Of a DNA stretch of 41,731 nucleotides, positions 1 to 8,112 are shown in pieces. Numbering within the stretch: the first letter of the stretch is position 1; the number at the start of each line of letters is the position of its first letter. The notes beneath the pieces are model-generated. The model had not been told where the DNA came from and did no database searches. It saw nothing but the letters and a program-made list of their open reading frames with translations. The position numbers and the translations under genes were made by a program. The stretch is taken from NCBI GenBank assembly GCA_938044775.1, contig CALIOE010000025.1, positions 1 to 41,731 of the forward strand, read 5' to 3'. This DNA comes from an uncultured Rhizobiaceae group bacterium (GTDB lineage: Bacteria; Pseudomonadota; Alphaproteobacteria; Rhizobiales; Rhizobiaceae).

Positions 1-1
1 A

Positions 2-865
2 AAATGGCTGAGAGAACAATTGACTGCGCTGGAAAAAGACCAGTCCACCCGAAAGTTCGACATCACATTCGGTCTGATACCCCGCAAACTGGGAAAGGCT
101 GACCTCGAATTGAGCGAAGACGACCTCGCAGAGGCTTCTGCACTGCGCACCGGCTGGAACCCGACGCGGTGGAGCGTCGATGTGGCAGCCCGCATTCTGG
201 TGTTGTTGACCGTGTCGCGCACTTCCAATGTACCATTTGCCGAACGGTTCAGGGAATTGCACCGCACAGCTGATGTGAGCGAGTTGCTCGCACTCTATTA
301 CGGACTTCCTCTCTATGCGTTTCCTGAAACCCTGATTGAGCAGGCCGCTCTGGGCCTGCGGACCAATATTCGCTCCGAGTTCGAAGCCATTGCCCATAAC
401 AATCCCTTTCCATCAGAACAATTTGAGCAAAATCCCTGGAACAACATGGTCCTCAAGGCGCTTTTCATCGGCGCCATGCTTGAGCCGATCTACGGGCTGG
501 ATGAACGGGCCAATCCGGATCTGGCACGCATCCTGCGAGACTATGCTCACGAACGCTGGGCCGCAGACCGGGTGGTATCGCCTGAACTATGGCGGTGCAT
601 TGGACCGTTTGCGACGGGCGAATTCATGGATGATTTCGAACGCGTCGCCGGGGTCGGAAATGAGACCGAAAAAAAGGCCATAGCCCTGGCGTTGGCCACG
701 GCGCCAGCGTCGCCTCAAAAAGACAAAGTCTCGGCAAGCCTTTCGCAATACCAGCAGGCTATCGAGGATGGCACGCTGACATGGGAAGCGATAGCCGAGG
801 AAATGTTTGACAATTCGCTCGCTACAACACGCAAACTCAACACCGAAGTGGAACTCACCCGATGA
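2..865 (+). CDS. eboA: EboA-like protein (5' end cut by window edge)
   Basis: The frame is open from base 2 to the TGA at 863-865, so the gene starts upstream of the window. The first visible residues (KWLREQLTAL) already resemble the usual N-terminus of EboA proteins, so few codons are probably missing. About 287 residues are visible, mostly helical, with no signal peptide and no catalytic motif that I can name. EboA is a family of unknown biochemical function defined by its place in the ebo cluster. The identification rests on the sequence type and on the four-base ATGA overlap with eboB, which implies translational coupling. A TTG at 20 could serve as an internal start, but nothing favours it. 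Confidence 0.8.
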   Translation, partial: KWLREQLTALEKDQSTRKFDITFGLIPRKLGKADLELSEDDLAEASALRTGWNPTRWSVDVAARILVLLTVSRTSNVPFAERFRELHRTADVSELLALYYGLPLYAFPETLIEQAALGLRTNIRSEFEAIAHNNPFPSEQFEQNPWNNMVLKALFIGAMLEPIYGLDERANPDLARILRDYAHERWAADRVVSPELWRCIGPFATGEFMDDFERVAGVGNETEKKAIALALATAPASPQKDKVSASLSQYQQAIEDGTLTWEAIAEEMFDNSLATTRKLNTEVELTR

Positions 866-1788
866 TGTTCATCGACTCCCACGCCCATATGATTTCGAGG
901 ACAACAGACGATTACGAAGCAATGGCCGCTGCCGGCGTTGTCGCGGTGATCGAGCCCGCATTCTGGATTGGGCAGCCACGGACGCATGTTGCCACTTATA
1001 TCGATTATCTTTCGTCCATAGTCGGGTTCGAACGGTTCCGGGCAGGTCAGTTTGGCATCCGCCACTACTGCACCGTCGGGCTGAACTCCAAGGAAGCCAA
1101 CAATCAGGAACTGGCTGAAGGCGTGATGGATATCCTGCCACGGTTTGCTCTGAAGGAAGGCGTCGTTGCGATCGGAGAGATCGGCTATGATGATCAAACC
1201 GAGCTGGAGGACAAATATTTTCGCCTGCAGATCGACCTTGCCATGGAGCTGGGCCTGCCGGTCATGGTTCACACACCACACCGCGACAAGAAACGCGGAA
1301 CCACGCGTTCCATGGATGTCTGCGAAGAGCACGGCATCGATCCATCCATGGTTGTGATCGATCACAACAACGAAGAAACGGTGCGGGAAGTTCTGGATCG
1401 CGGTTATTGGGCTGCATTCTCGATCTATCCCAGCACCAAGATGGGCTCGGCCCGGATGGTTGAATTGCTGAAGGTCTATGGACCCGAGCGGATTATCGTG
1501 GATTCGGCCTGTGATTGGGGAATCTCCGAACCGCTTGGTGTCGCCAAGACCGCGATGCTGGCAGAACGGGAGGGAATTGACCGCGAGGCCATCCGGCTTA
1601 TCTGCTATCAAAATGCCCTGGATGCCTATGGACAGAGCGGACAAATGAAAGAGGATGACTGGCTGAACCCGCCTGCAATTGACCAGCGTACGGTTTACGA
1701 GGGCAATTCAATTCTGCGCGGCCAGCGGGAACCAGTTGTGTCTGATCCCAAAGACAAAATGAATCTCGACAATCTGTTGATCGACTAG
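862..1788 (+). CDS. eboB: EboB, TatD-like metal-dependent hydrolase
   Basis: 308 residues forming a TatD-type amidohydrolase TIM barrel. The metal-binding residues are visible in order: HAH near the N-terminus (FIDSHAH), a Glu in AIGEIGYDD, His in MVHTPH, His in VVIDHNN and the late Asp in IIVDSACDWG. All expected ligands are present, so it should be an active hydrolase; the substrate is unknown. The start overlaps the eboA stop (ATGATG at 862) and the stop shares a base with the next start (TAGTG), so these genes are probably one translation unit. TatD nucleases have the same fold, but the ebo neighbours make EboB the better name. Confidence 0.88.
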   Translation: MMFIDSHAHMISRTTDDYEAMAAAGVVAVIEPAFWIGQPRTHVATYIDYLSSIVGFERFRAGQFGIRHYCTVGLNSKEANNQELAEGVMDILPRFALKEGVVAIGEIGYDDQTELEDKYFRLQIDLAMELGLPVMVHTPHRDKKRGTTRSMDVCEEHGIDPSMVVIDHNNEETVREVLDRGYWAAFSIYPSTKMGSARMVELLKVYGPERIIVDSACDWGISEPLGVAKTAMLAEREGIDREAIRLICYQNALDAYGQSGQMKEDDWLNPPAIDQRTVYEGNSILRGQREPVVSDPKDKMNLDNLLID

Positions 1789-2456
1789 TGGCGTCCCGGA
1801 CGCCGGTGGGAATGGGCGGCCCACTCAAATTTTCGCTCATGGTGTTCGGTCTGATTGTCTTTGTTGCAGCGCCATTTTTCTTTTTTGGAGAGCAGCTTGA
1901 GCAGCTCTTCGATGGTGATGGCGCCATCAATCGGCTGCGGGAATATGACGACCTGGCCTGGCTCTTTGCCATTGGCCTGCTCATATCGGACCTGGCATTT
2001 CCAATTCCCACCACGGCGATCATGGCTGCCCTTGGAATCATATACGGACCCGTTTTGGGTGGCATTTACGCCTCTCTTGGCGCGGTGATATCCGGTCTCG
2101 TCGGTTACGCATTGTGCCGCTCTCTTGGACGGCCCCTGGCGCTGAAGCTCGCCGGAGAGCAAGGATTGGCACAAGGCGAAACTCTCTTCCACGACGCAGG
2201 CGGATGGATTGTTGCTCTGTCGCGCTGGCTTCCCATCATCTCAGAAGTTGTCGCCTGCGTTGCCGGCCTGTCAAAAATGAGATTCTCAGTTTTCCTGACA
2301 GCACTGATTTGCGGAGCGGTGCCACTGGGTTTTGCCTACGCCACCATTGGGTATCTGGGCGGTGACAGACCCGTTTTGACGCTCGCCATATCAGCGATAC
2401 TCCCCTTCATTATCTGGTGGTTGGTCCGCCCTCTGGTCCGACGTCGCGGCTCCTGA
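1788..2456 (+). CDS. TVP38/TMEM64 (DedA-like, SNARE-associated) membrane protein
   Basis: 222 residues, an integral inner-membrane protein with about five or six hydrophobic segments. The conserved loop of the family is visible: a proline-rich FPIPTTAIMAALG stretch followed by GPVLGGIYASLGAV and a GYALCRSLGR segment. TVP38/DedA proteins are implicated in lipid or small-molecule transport and membrane homeostasis; the substrate here is unknown. The GTG start at 1788 overlaps the eboB stop; an ATG at 1812 is an alternative without a better ribosome site. Its coupling to eboAB suggests it serves the ebo pathway, for example moving a lipid-linked or polar intermediate; that is inference. Confidence 0.82.
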   Translation: MASRTPVGMGGPLKFSLMVFGLIVFVAAPFFFFGEQLEQLFDGDGAINRLREYDDLAWLFAIGLLISDLAFPIPTTAIMAALGIIYGPVLGGIYASLGAVISGLVGYALCRSLGRPLALKLAGEQGLAQGETLFHDAGGWIVALSRWLPIISEVVACVAGLSKMRFSVFLTALICGAVPLGFAYATIGYLGGDRPVLTLAISAILPFIIWWLVRPLVRRRGS

Positions 2457-2577
2457 GAACCGCATTTGTAGAAACAACAAGCCTGCTGGCATTGGAAAAT
2501 AGTGCACTTGCGCAGTACTGGAATAGCGGCAAAAATGTTATCCCAATCCTTCCACCAGGAGGAAAGGCGCAAAGAAG

Positions 2578-3285
2578 ATGCCTGGAACACCCCCCGACCT
2601 CCGGGACTCGATCTCGGAACAATTGTACAATGATCTGCTAACAGGAATTCAGGTCGGAGATTATCCTTCGCTAGCTCCCCTGCCGACTGAAGCCACTCTC
2701 GCTCACGACTATGGCGTATCCCGCACGATTGTTCGCTCTGCTCTGTCTGTTCTGAAAAAGGAAGGCGTTATCGTATCCCGACAGGGTTCCGGGACCATCG
2801 TGGCCAGAAATGGCCCGTCAAAGCTGCCGAACAGCAAGCCTGTTGTCAGTCCTGAAGACATCAAAAAATGCTATCAATGCAGAGAGGCAATGGAGCCATA
2901 TATCGCGGCTCTGGCGGCAAAGAACCGCCAGGCGCGGGACATCCGCTATTTGAAGGGTCAGTTGAGGACTTTCCGGCAGGAATCTGAAGCCGGTGTAATC
3001 GATACAGGCAACGACACCGAGTTTCACATGCAGTTGGCAAATATGGCCCAGAACCAGTTTTTCGAGTCGGCAATGATGGGACTACGGCCTCACATCCTGA
3101 TCGGCATGAACATCACCAAAACGCTCTCTGAGAAGGACCGCAAGAGCCATGAACGGTCTTCGCTAAGCGAACATCGAATGATCGCCAACGCGGTCATCTC
3201 GGGAGATTGCGATGCGGCAAAGCAGGCGATGTACCGACACATAAACGGATGTCAGAAGCGCATCTTTGGAGCCCTTGAAGGCTGA
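2578..3285 (+). CDS. GntR-family transcriptional regulator, FadR/FCD subfamily
   Basis: 235 residues. Residues about 8-75 are a GntR winged helix (PTEATLAHDYGVSRTIVRSA, then a beta wing with RQGSGTIVARN). The C-terminal helical FCD domain keeps the metal-site pattern: Asp and His in DTEFHMQLANM, His in SEHRMI and His in MYRHIN. FCD regulators sense small carboxylates or sugar acids. The gene sits 120 bp after the TVP38-like gene and directly before the PQQ sugar dehydrogenase, so it probably controls that enzyme in response to a sugar or its oxidation product. The ribosome site AGGAGGAAAG lies somewhat far (about 10 bases) from the ATG. Confidence 0.88.
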   Translation: MPGTPPDLRDSISEQLYNDLLTGIQVGDYPSLAPLPTEATLAHDYGVSRTIVRSALSVLKKEGVIVSRQGSGTIVARNGPSKLPNSKPVVSPEDIKKCYQCREAMEPYIAALAAKNRQARDIRYLKGQLRTFRQESEAGVIDTGNDTEFHMQLANMAQNQFFESAMMGLRPHILIGMNITKTLSEKDRKSHERSSLSEHRMIANAVISGDCDAAKQAMYRHINGCQKRIFGALEG

Positions 3286-3365
3286 GGCCATGGGCAACAA
3301 GCCCTCTCGGGCGTCTGGCCACGAAGCGCCATACCGTTAATCCAAAGTGCGCAAGATGGGCCTGT

Positions 3366-3406
3366 TTGACAGTTTCATTTCAGCAAATTTGTTCAAAAAA
3401 ACAAAT
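3366..3406 (+). promoter_or_regulatory. Candidate promoter -35 with overlapping operator ahead of the sugar dehydrogenase
   Basis: A TTGACA hexamer at 3366-3371 is followed, at the distance of a -10 box, by a perfect inverted repeat ATTTGTT-N6-AACAAAT (3387-3406). No good -10 hexamer is visible, so the promoter may be weak or activator-dependent. A dyad placed like this is where a repressor such as the adjacent GntR protein would act. Site and placement are seen; the regulator is inferred. Confidence 0.35.
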
Positions 3407-3478
3407 AGGCTCTACCAAAGTCGTACGTTAGCTTTTTTGAGTCTTATCTACACACCGCTTCTGGGAGGAACGAAACTG

Positions 3479-4786
3479 ATGCGTATTTCAAAACTTATGC
3501 TCGGCCTGGCTCTGTCCGCTGGTCTGACGACGACGGGCATCGGAGCCGCGAGCGCCGAAACTGCCGTAAAACTGGAGCCTTATGTGACGGGCGTAAATGC
3601 GCCATTGGCAATGGTTCAGCCTGCAGGAGATGAGCGAAAGTTCGTGATCGAGCAGTACGGCAAGGTGAAAATAATCGACAAGGACGGAAACCTCTTACCG
3701 ACTCCGTTTCTCGATATTCGCAACAAAATTGTAGATCAATGGCACGATTTCGACGAACGCGGCCTGCTTGGTCTGGCCTTTCATCCAGATTTTGCAAACA
3801 ACGGAAAGTTCTATGTCGCTTATTCGACGACAACGAATTTTCAGGGCGATCTGGGAAAATTGTTCTGGTGGGACCACACGAACACCGTTGAAGAATATAC
3901 GGTCTCAAAAGATGATCCCAATGTCGCGGATCTGCATTCTGGGCGCATAATTTCTGAAATCGACTGGCCGCAGTTCAACCACAACGGCCACTGGATCGGA
4001 TTTGGCCCGGACAATATGCTCTATATTTCAACCGGCGACGGCGGCTACGCCAACGACTGGGGTATCGGGCACAACGTAACCGAGGGCAACGGACAAGACT
4101 TGTCGGTCCTGCATGGCAAAATACTGCGCGTTGACGTGGATAAGCAGGAAAACGGCAAGAACTACGGCATCCCGGCGGACAACCCGTTTGTTGGAAATGA
4201 TGATGCTCAAAAAGAGATCTATGCTTACGGATTGCGTAACCCCTGGCGCTGCTCTTTTGACATGGGCGGCGACAACAGACTGTTCTGCGGCGATGTGCAA
4301 CAGAATAGCTTTGAAGAGATAGATATCATAGCAAAAGGCGACAACCTGGGCTGGCGCAAGATGGAGGGGGAAAGTTGCTTTGACTACACAAAGCCAGACA
4401 ACCATCCTGCAGACTGTGACAAGACCGGCCTGGTTGACCCGATCATAACCTACAAGAACTGCACAGCCCAACCCGACGGTTGCGCTGGCATTTCGATAAC
4501 TGGTGGTTACGTCTATCGCGGCTCCCATAAGGAGTGGGATGGAAAGTACATCTTTGGCGACTGGAGCAAAAGTTTCGCAGCCATGGACGGCCAGATCTTC
4601 ATCGGGTCTGAAAAGGACGGGAAATGGGAGATGGAGGTCGCTAAGGTGGCTAACATGGACGGCAAGACGCCCTACATTCTCGCCTTCGCACAGGATGAAG
4701 CCGGCGAGGTCTATGCTTTGACCTCGATCACAACAGGCCCGAATGGAACCCTGGATACAATCTACAAGATTGTTCCCGCAAACTAG
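3479..4786 (+). CDS. Exported PQQ-dependent aldose sugar dehydrogenase family protein
   Basis: 435 residues from the ATG at 3479, chosen because GGGAGGAA sits eight bases upstream; the open frame before it is not needed. A Sec signal peptide with an A-S-A cleavage site covers residues 1-24. The six-bladed beta-propeller of soluble glucose/aldose dehydrogenases follows, with the family landmarks LLGLAFHPDF, FNHNGHWIGFGPDNMLYIST, GLRNPWRCSFD, EEIDI plus DNLGWRKMEG, and GGYVYRG. Enzymes of this family use PQQ to oxidise sugars in the periplasm. A terminator follows and an exported cytochrome c gene comes next, a natural electron acceptor. Whether it oxidises a free sugar or the ebo metabolite is unknown. 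No PQQ biosynthesis genes are in the window. Confidence 0.88.
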   Translation: MRISKLMLGLALSAGLTTTGIGAASAETAVKLEPYVTGVNAPLAMVQPAGDERKFVIEQYGKVKIIDKDGNLLPTPFLDIRNKIVDQWHDFDERGLLGLAFHPDFANNGKFYVAYSTTTNFQGDLGKLFWWDHTNTVEEYTVSKDDPNVADLHSGRIISEIDWPQFNHNGHWIGFGPDNMLYISTGDGGYANDWGIGHNVTEGNGQDLSVLHGKILRVDVDKQENGKNYGIPADNPFVGNDDAQKEIYAYGLRNPWRCSFDMGGDNRLFCGDVQQNSFEEIDIIAKGDNLGWRKMEGESCFDYTKPDNHPADCDKTGLVDPIITYKNCTAQPDGCAGISITGGYVYRGSHKEWDGKYIFGDWSKSFAAMDGQIFIGSEKDGKWEMEVAKVANMDGKTPYILAFAQDEAGEVYALTSITTGPNGTLDTIYKIVPAN

Positions 4787-4805
4787 GACCTGACAACGAT
4801 TTGGA

Positions 4806-4838
4806 GGCACCGCCGGGTCAATCCTGGCGGTGCCTTTT
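4806..4838 (+). terminator. Rho-independent terminator after the sugar dehydrogenase
   Basis: A 9 bp GC-rich stem, GGCACCGCC (4806-4814) pairing with GGCGGTGCC (4826-4834), is followed directly by TTTT (4835-4838). It begins 19 bases after the dehydrogenase stop. It should separate the GntR/dehydrogenase unit from the cytochrome c gene, at least partly. Confidence 0.85.
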
Positions 4839-4944
4839 CAAAGCAACCGTAATTTGCAGCAGGGAATGTTAATCGAGTCCGCAAGCTGCACTTAGAGTGG
4901 CGTGACATTCCGCGCCGCTCCGGAAGTTCAACAGGAGCAACGAG

Positions 4945-5304
4945 TTGAAGAGAACAGGCTTGAGAACCGGGGCGATGGTTCTGCTGGTTTCGCTGATGTC
5001 AGCAATGTCTGCTGCCATGGCCGAAGGAACCAAAATTCCAGAGTTTACAGAAACCTATCTGAGCGATCCGGCCAACTTCGAAAAAGGCAAGGAACTGTGG
5101 TACGATCAGTGCACTCACTGTCACGGATTCAAAGCCTATCCCGGTAAGGCACCAAAACTGAAGCCTGTGCGATACACGCCGGAATTTGTCTACAAACGGG
5201 TCAGCAAGGGCTTCAAGAAGATGCCTGCCTGGGAAGAAATCTACGAAGTCGAAGAGATCATGGCGATTGTGGCTTATGTCAAAAGCAAGAAGTTCTCGCC
5301 GTAA
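4945..5304 (+). CDS. Exported monohaem cytochrome c
   Basis: 119 residues. The start is a TTG at 4945 preceded by AGGAG at seven bases; no ATG fits the signal peptide better. Residues 1-27 are a Sec signal peptide (KRTGLRTGAMVLLVSLMSAM, cleavage near AMA). The mature part has one haem site CTHCH and a likely Met axial ligand in KKMPAW. It is a small class I cytochrome that acts in the periplasm. Lying 160 bp after the PQQ dehydrogenase, it is the probable electron acceptor for that enzyme, passing electrons to a terminal oxidase. Confidence 0.88.
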   Translation: MKRTGLRTGAMVLLVSLMSAMSAAMAEGTKIPEFTETYLSDPANFEKGKELWYDQCTHCHGFKAYPGKAPKLKPVRYTPEFVYKRVSKGFKKMPAWEEIYEVEEIMAIVAYVKSKKFSP

Positions 5305-5318
5305 CAAAGAGTTGAGTC

Positions 5319-5681
5319 ATGAGATTTGTGAACGCAGTTCTTTGCGCAATGATGCTGCTTTTCATCGTTGTTCAGTTCAACGATCCCGATGGGCTATTGT
5401 GGGCGGTACTTTATGGCATACCGGCAATTTGGGCTGGCGTCATTGCCTTCAGGTTACGGAGCGTTTCCAGCAATGGTGCGTTGCTGATGATAGGCCTGTG
5501 CCTGTTCGGAGCTCTCGTCATGACATTTGTTTACTGGCCCTCAACACCTGACTTCTGGAAACAGGATGTGTGGTGGGAAACAGAGACGGCCCGAGAAGGT
5601 ATGGGCATCATGATCGCGACGATTGTGCTGCTCATTTCAACAATAACAATCTGGCGAAGCCGCAGGGTCATGGGCAATTGA
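5319..5681 (+). CDS. TMEM220-like small membrane protein
   Basis: 120 residues with four hydrophobic segments. The N-terminal VQFNDPDGLLWAVLYGIPA motif is typical of the transmembrane family 220 (TMEM220), a family of unknown function. The start lies 14 bases after the cytochrome c stop with a modest AAAGAG ribosome site, and eboD follows within 15 bases, so it is co-transcribed with both. No catalytic residues can be recognised. Co-location with cytochrome c and eboD suggests a role in the same membrane or periplasmic process. Confidence 0.75.
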   Translation: MRFVNAVLCAMMLLFIVVQFNDPDGLLWAVLYGIPAIWAGVIAFRLRSVSSNGALLMIGLCLFGALVMTFVYWPSTPDFWKQDVWWETETAREGMGIMIATIVLLISTITIWRSRRVMGN

Positions 5682-5695
5682 GTTGGGATACCGAT

Positions 5696-6892
5696 ATGGA
5701 GAATGATAGCCTGGCTGAAGCCGTCTGGGGAGAGACCATCGTCCAGCGCTTTTCGGTTCCCTACGAGTTTCCGGTAAGTTTTACCGAGTCTCTTTTTGGC
5801 ATTGAAAACAAAACCTTTTTGGAGATCTTGTGCCGCCTCGAAAGCGATAAACGCCACAAAGTCCTGTTTTTTGTCGATGACGGTCTGGTCGAGGCACGCG
5901 CTGGTCTGGTTGACGAGATCGGGATTTATTGCAGCCACCACAAAAACAGCATTGAACTGGTCGCGCAGCCCTTTCTCGTTCCGGGCGGCGAGAAGATCAA
6001 AGCTGAGTTACAGCACGTCGAGCAGATGCAAAAAATTCTGTACGACTACCACATAGACCGCCACTCTTTTGTGGTTGCCATTGGCGGGGGTGCAGTTCTC
6101 GATGCTGTGGGATTGGTGGCGGCAACCGCCCATCGCGGGGTAAGGCACATCCGCATTCCGACAACTGTATTGTCACAGAACGACTCCGGTGTCGGCGTGA
6201 AAAACGGTGCCAATCTATACGGCACCAAGAACTATGTCGGGACCTTTGCTCCTCCCTTCGCGGTCATAAACGACTTTGAATTCATCGCCGGGCTGGGAGA
6301 GCGTGACAAAATCGCCGGTATGGCTGAGGCGGTTAAGGTTGCGCTCATTCGGGATGGTGATTTCTTCGAATGGCTTGAGCAGAATGCCGACAACCTCGCG
6401 ACATTCCACAAGGCTTCGATGGCCCGTATGATCCAACGCTGCGCCGAATTGCACATGAAGCAAATTGGTCAGGGTGGTGATCCGTTTGAGACCGGCAGTG
6501 CCCGCCCGCTGGATTACGGCCACTGGTCCGCTCACAAGCTGGAAAGCCTTACCAGATATCATTTGCGTCACGGTGAGGCTGTTGCAATTGGGATCGCGCT
6601 GGATGCGCGGTATTCCGTTCTGAGCGGCATGTTGTCTCCGGGCGAAGAGGACCGTATTTGTTTCCTGCTTGAACATCTCGGGTTCAAACTTTGGCATTCC
6701 GCTCTCGAGATGAGAACGATAAGCGGCGAGCCCGAGTTAAGCAGCGGCTTGCGCGATTTTCGCGAACATCTGGGCGGCGAACTGACAATAACACTGCTGT
6801 CGAAAATCGGTGTCGGCACTGAGGTTCACGAAATGAACGATGATTTGGTGATGCAATCCATTGCCTGGTTGAAAGCCAGACAGGTCTCCTGA
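5696..6892 (+). CDS. eboD: EboD, 3-dehydroquinate-synthase-like sugar phosphate cyclase
   Basis: 398 residues from the ATG at 5696 (MENDSLAEAVWGE); the frame is open further upstream inside the TMEM220-like gene, but that extension is not protein-like. The dehydroquinate-synthase fold is clear: NAD-binding GGGAVLDAVG, then the loop ending TTVLSQNDSGVGVKNG, and the metal ligands Glu in GMAEAVKVA, His in LDYGHWSAHKLE and His in LRHGEAVAIG. Sugar phosphate cyclases turn a seven-carbon or related sugar phosphate into a cyclitol. EboD is a separate branch whose product is unknown. Its stop overlaps the eboE start (TGATG), so the two are translationally coupled. Confidence 0.9.
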   Translation: MENDSLAEAVWGETIVQRFSVPYEFPVSFTESLFGIENKTFLEILCRLESDKRHKVLFFVDDGLVEARAGLVDEIGIYCSHHKNSIELVAQPFLVPGGEKIKAELQHVEQMQKILYDYHIDRHSFVVAIGGGAVLDAVGLVAATAHRGVRHIRIPTTVLSQNDSGVGVKNGANLYGTKNYVGTFAPPFAVINDFEFIAGLGERDKIAGMAEAVKVALIRDGDFFEWLEQNADNLATFHKASMARMIQRCAELHMKQIGQGGDPFETGSARPLDYGHWSAHKLESLTRYHLRHGEAVAIGIALDARYSVLSGMLSPGEEDRICFLLEHLGFKLWHSALEMRTISGEPELSSGLRDFREHLGGELTITLLSKIGVGTEVHEMNDDLVMQSIAWLKARQVS

Positions 6893-8112
6893 TGAAGCTC
6901 AACAGCCACGACGCTTGTGGCCAAAGCCATGGTCATCTGACCTATTGTACCAACATTCATGCCGGCGAGACATGGGACGACATTCTGGAGGGCATGAAAC
7001 GTCACCTGCCGTCAATCAAACGCGACGTATCGCCGGACGCTCCTTTGGGTGTGGGATTGCGGCTCTCGGCTGCCGCCGCTGAGGCGCTTTGCGATGATGC
7101 GGCTTTTTCGGCGTTCGAGAGTTTTCTGAAGAGCGGTGGCTACTACATCTTTACGCTGAATGGATTTCCATACGGCAATTTTCACGGAAGCCGGGTGAAG
7201 GAAGGTGCCTATCGACCAGATTGGACCGAGCAGAGCCGGCTGGACTACACAAACACGCTTGCAGACCATCTTTCCAAGTGGCTGCCAGAGGGTATGGAGG
7301 GATCGATCAGTACCGTTCCCGGAACATTCAAGCCCTGGGCGTCCGGCGATGATGCAGCGCGGGTCGTGGCCAGGATTGCCGACAACCTGATCCGGCATGT
7401 TGCTCACCTGGTGAAGATTCGAGCAACCACAGGAAAATCCATCAACCTCGCCCTGGAGCCCGAGCCATTTTGCATGATCGAAACAATCGAAGAAACAGTT
7501 CGTTTTTTCGAGGACCATCTTTACAGCCAGCATGCGGCGACACGCCTGACCGAACAGTCGGATCTCGACGACACACAGGCGAAGGCTGCACTCCGCCATC
7601 ATTTGGGTGTCTGCTATGATGTGTGTCACGCAGCGGTTGAATATGAAGATGCGCGAGGCAGTCTTGAAGCTCTGAAAACCGCTGGAATCAAAATATCCAA
7701 ACTGCAGCTCAGTTCCGCGATCCGTATTCCCCAGGTCGGCCCAAAGACCGTCAGCCTGCTCGATCCGCTCGACGAGCCGGTCTATATGCATCAGGTCATC
7801 GAAAGCCGGAATGGTGAGCTCACGCGGTATTCCGATGTTCCCGAAGCTGTGGAGACGATCGATCAGGCTCATGGTTCAGAGTGGCGCATTCACTTTCATG
7901 TCCCGATTTTTCTTGAGGAGATGGAGCATCTGGCAACGACGCAGCAGTTTCTCAAGGAAATCCTCGCCTTACATGCCCACTCGCCCGTGACAGAGCAGTT
8001 GGAGGTCGAGACCTATACCTGGGACGTCTTGCCGGAAGAGTATCGAAAGTCCGGCCTGAGCGCGGCGATAGCGCGAGAGTTGAACTGGGTTAGGGACCAA
8101 TTGTCGAAATGA
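6892..8112 (+). CDS. eboE: EboE, xylose-isomerase-like TIM-barrel metabolite traffic protein
   Basis: 406 residues with the sugar phosphate isomerase/epimerase TIM-barrel layout. Likely metal or active-site positions are LALEPEPF (Glu), GVCYDVCHAA (Asp and His) and IHFHVPIF (His). The N-terminal HLTYCTNIHAGETW is characteristic of EboE. No signal peptide, so cytoplasmic. Its substrate is probably the EboD product or a derivative. The start overlaps the eboD stop and the last four bases overlap the eboC start, so eboD-eboE-eboC form one tight operon. Confidence 0.9.
   Translation: MKLNSHDACGQSHGHLTYCTNIHAGETWDDILEGMKRHLPSIKRDVSPDAPLGVGLRLSAAAAEALCDDAAFSAFESFLKSGGYYIFTLNGFPYGNFHGSRVKEGAYRPDWTEQSRLDYTNTLADHLSKWLPEGMEGSISTVPGTFKPWASGDDAARVVARIADNLIRHVAHLVKIRATTGKSINLALEPEPFCMIETIEETVRFFEDHLYSQHAATRLTEQSDLDDTQAKAALRHHLGVCYDVCHAAVEYEDARGSLEALKTAGIKISKLQLSSAIRIPQVGPKTVSLLDPLDEPVYMHQVIESRNGELTRYSDVPEAVETIDQAHGSEWRIHFHVPIFLEEMEHLATTQQFLKEILALHAHSPVTEQLEVETYTWDVLPEEYRKSGLSAAIARELNWVRDQLSK

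Noticed and set aside
715-1644. 309-codon minus-strand open frame opposite eboB
   Set aside because: Antisense shadow of eboB, whose product has intact family motifs; no ribosome site or known family on the minus strand.
4028-4810. 260-codon minus-strand open frame opposite the sugar dehydrogenase
   Set aside because: Antisense shadow of a clear PQQ-type dehydrogenase gene.
5570-5695. 42-codon upstream extension of eboD
   Set aside because: Lies within the TMEM220-like gene in another frame; EboD proteins start near the ATG at 5696.
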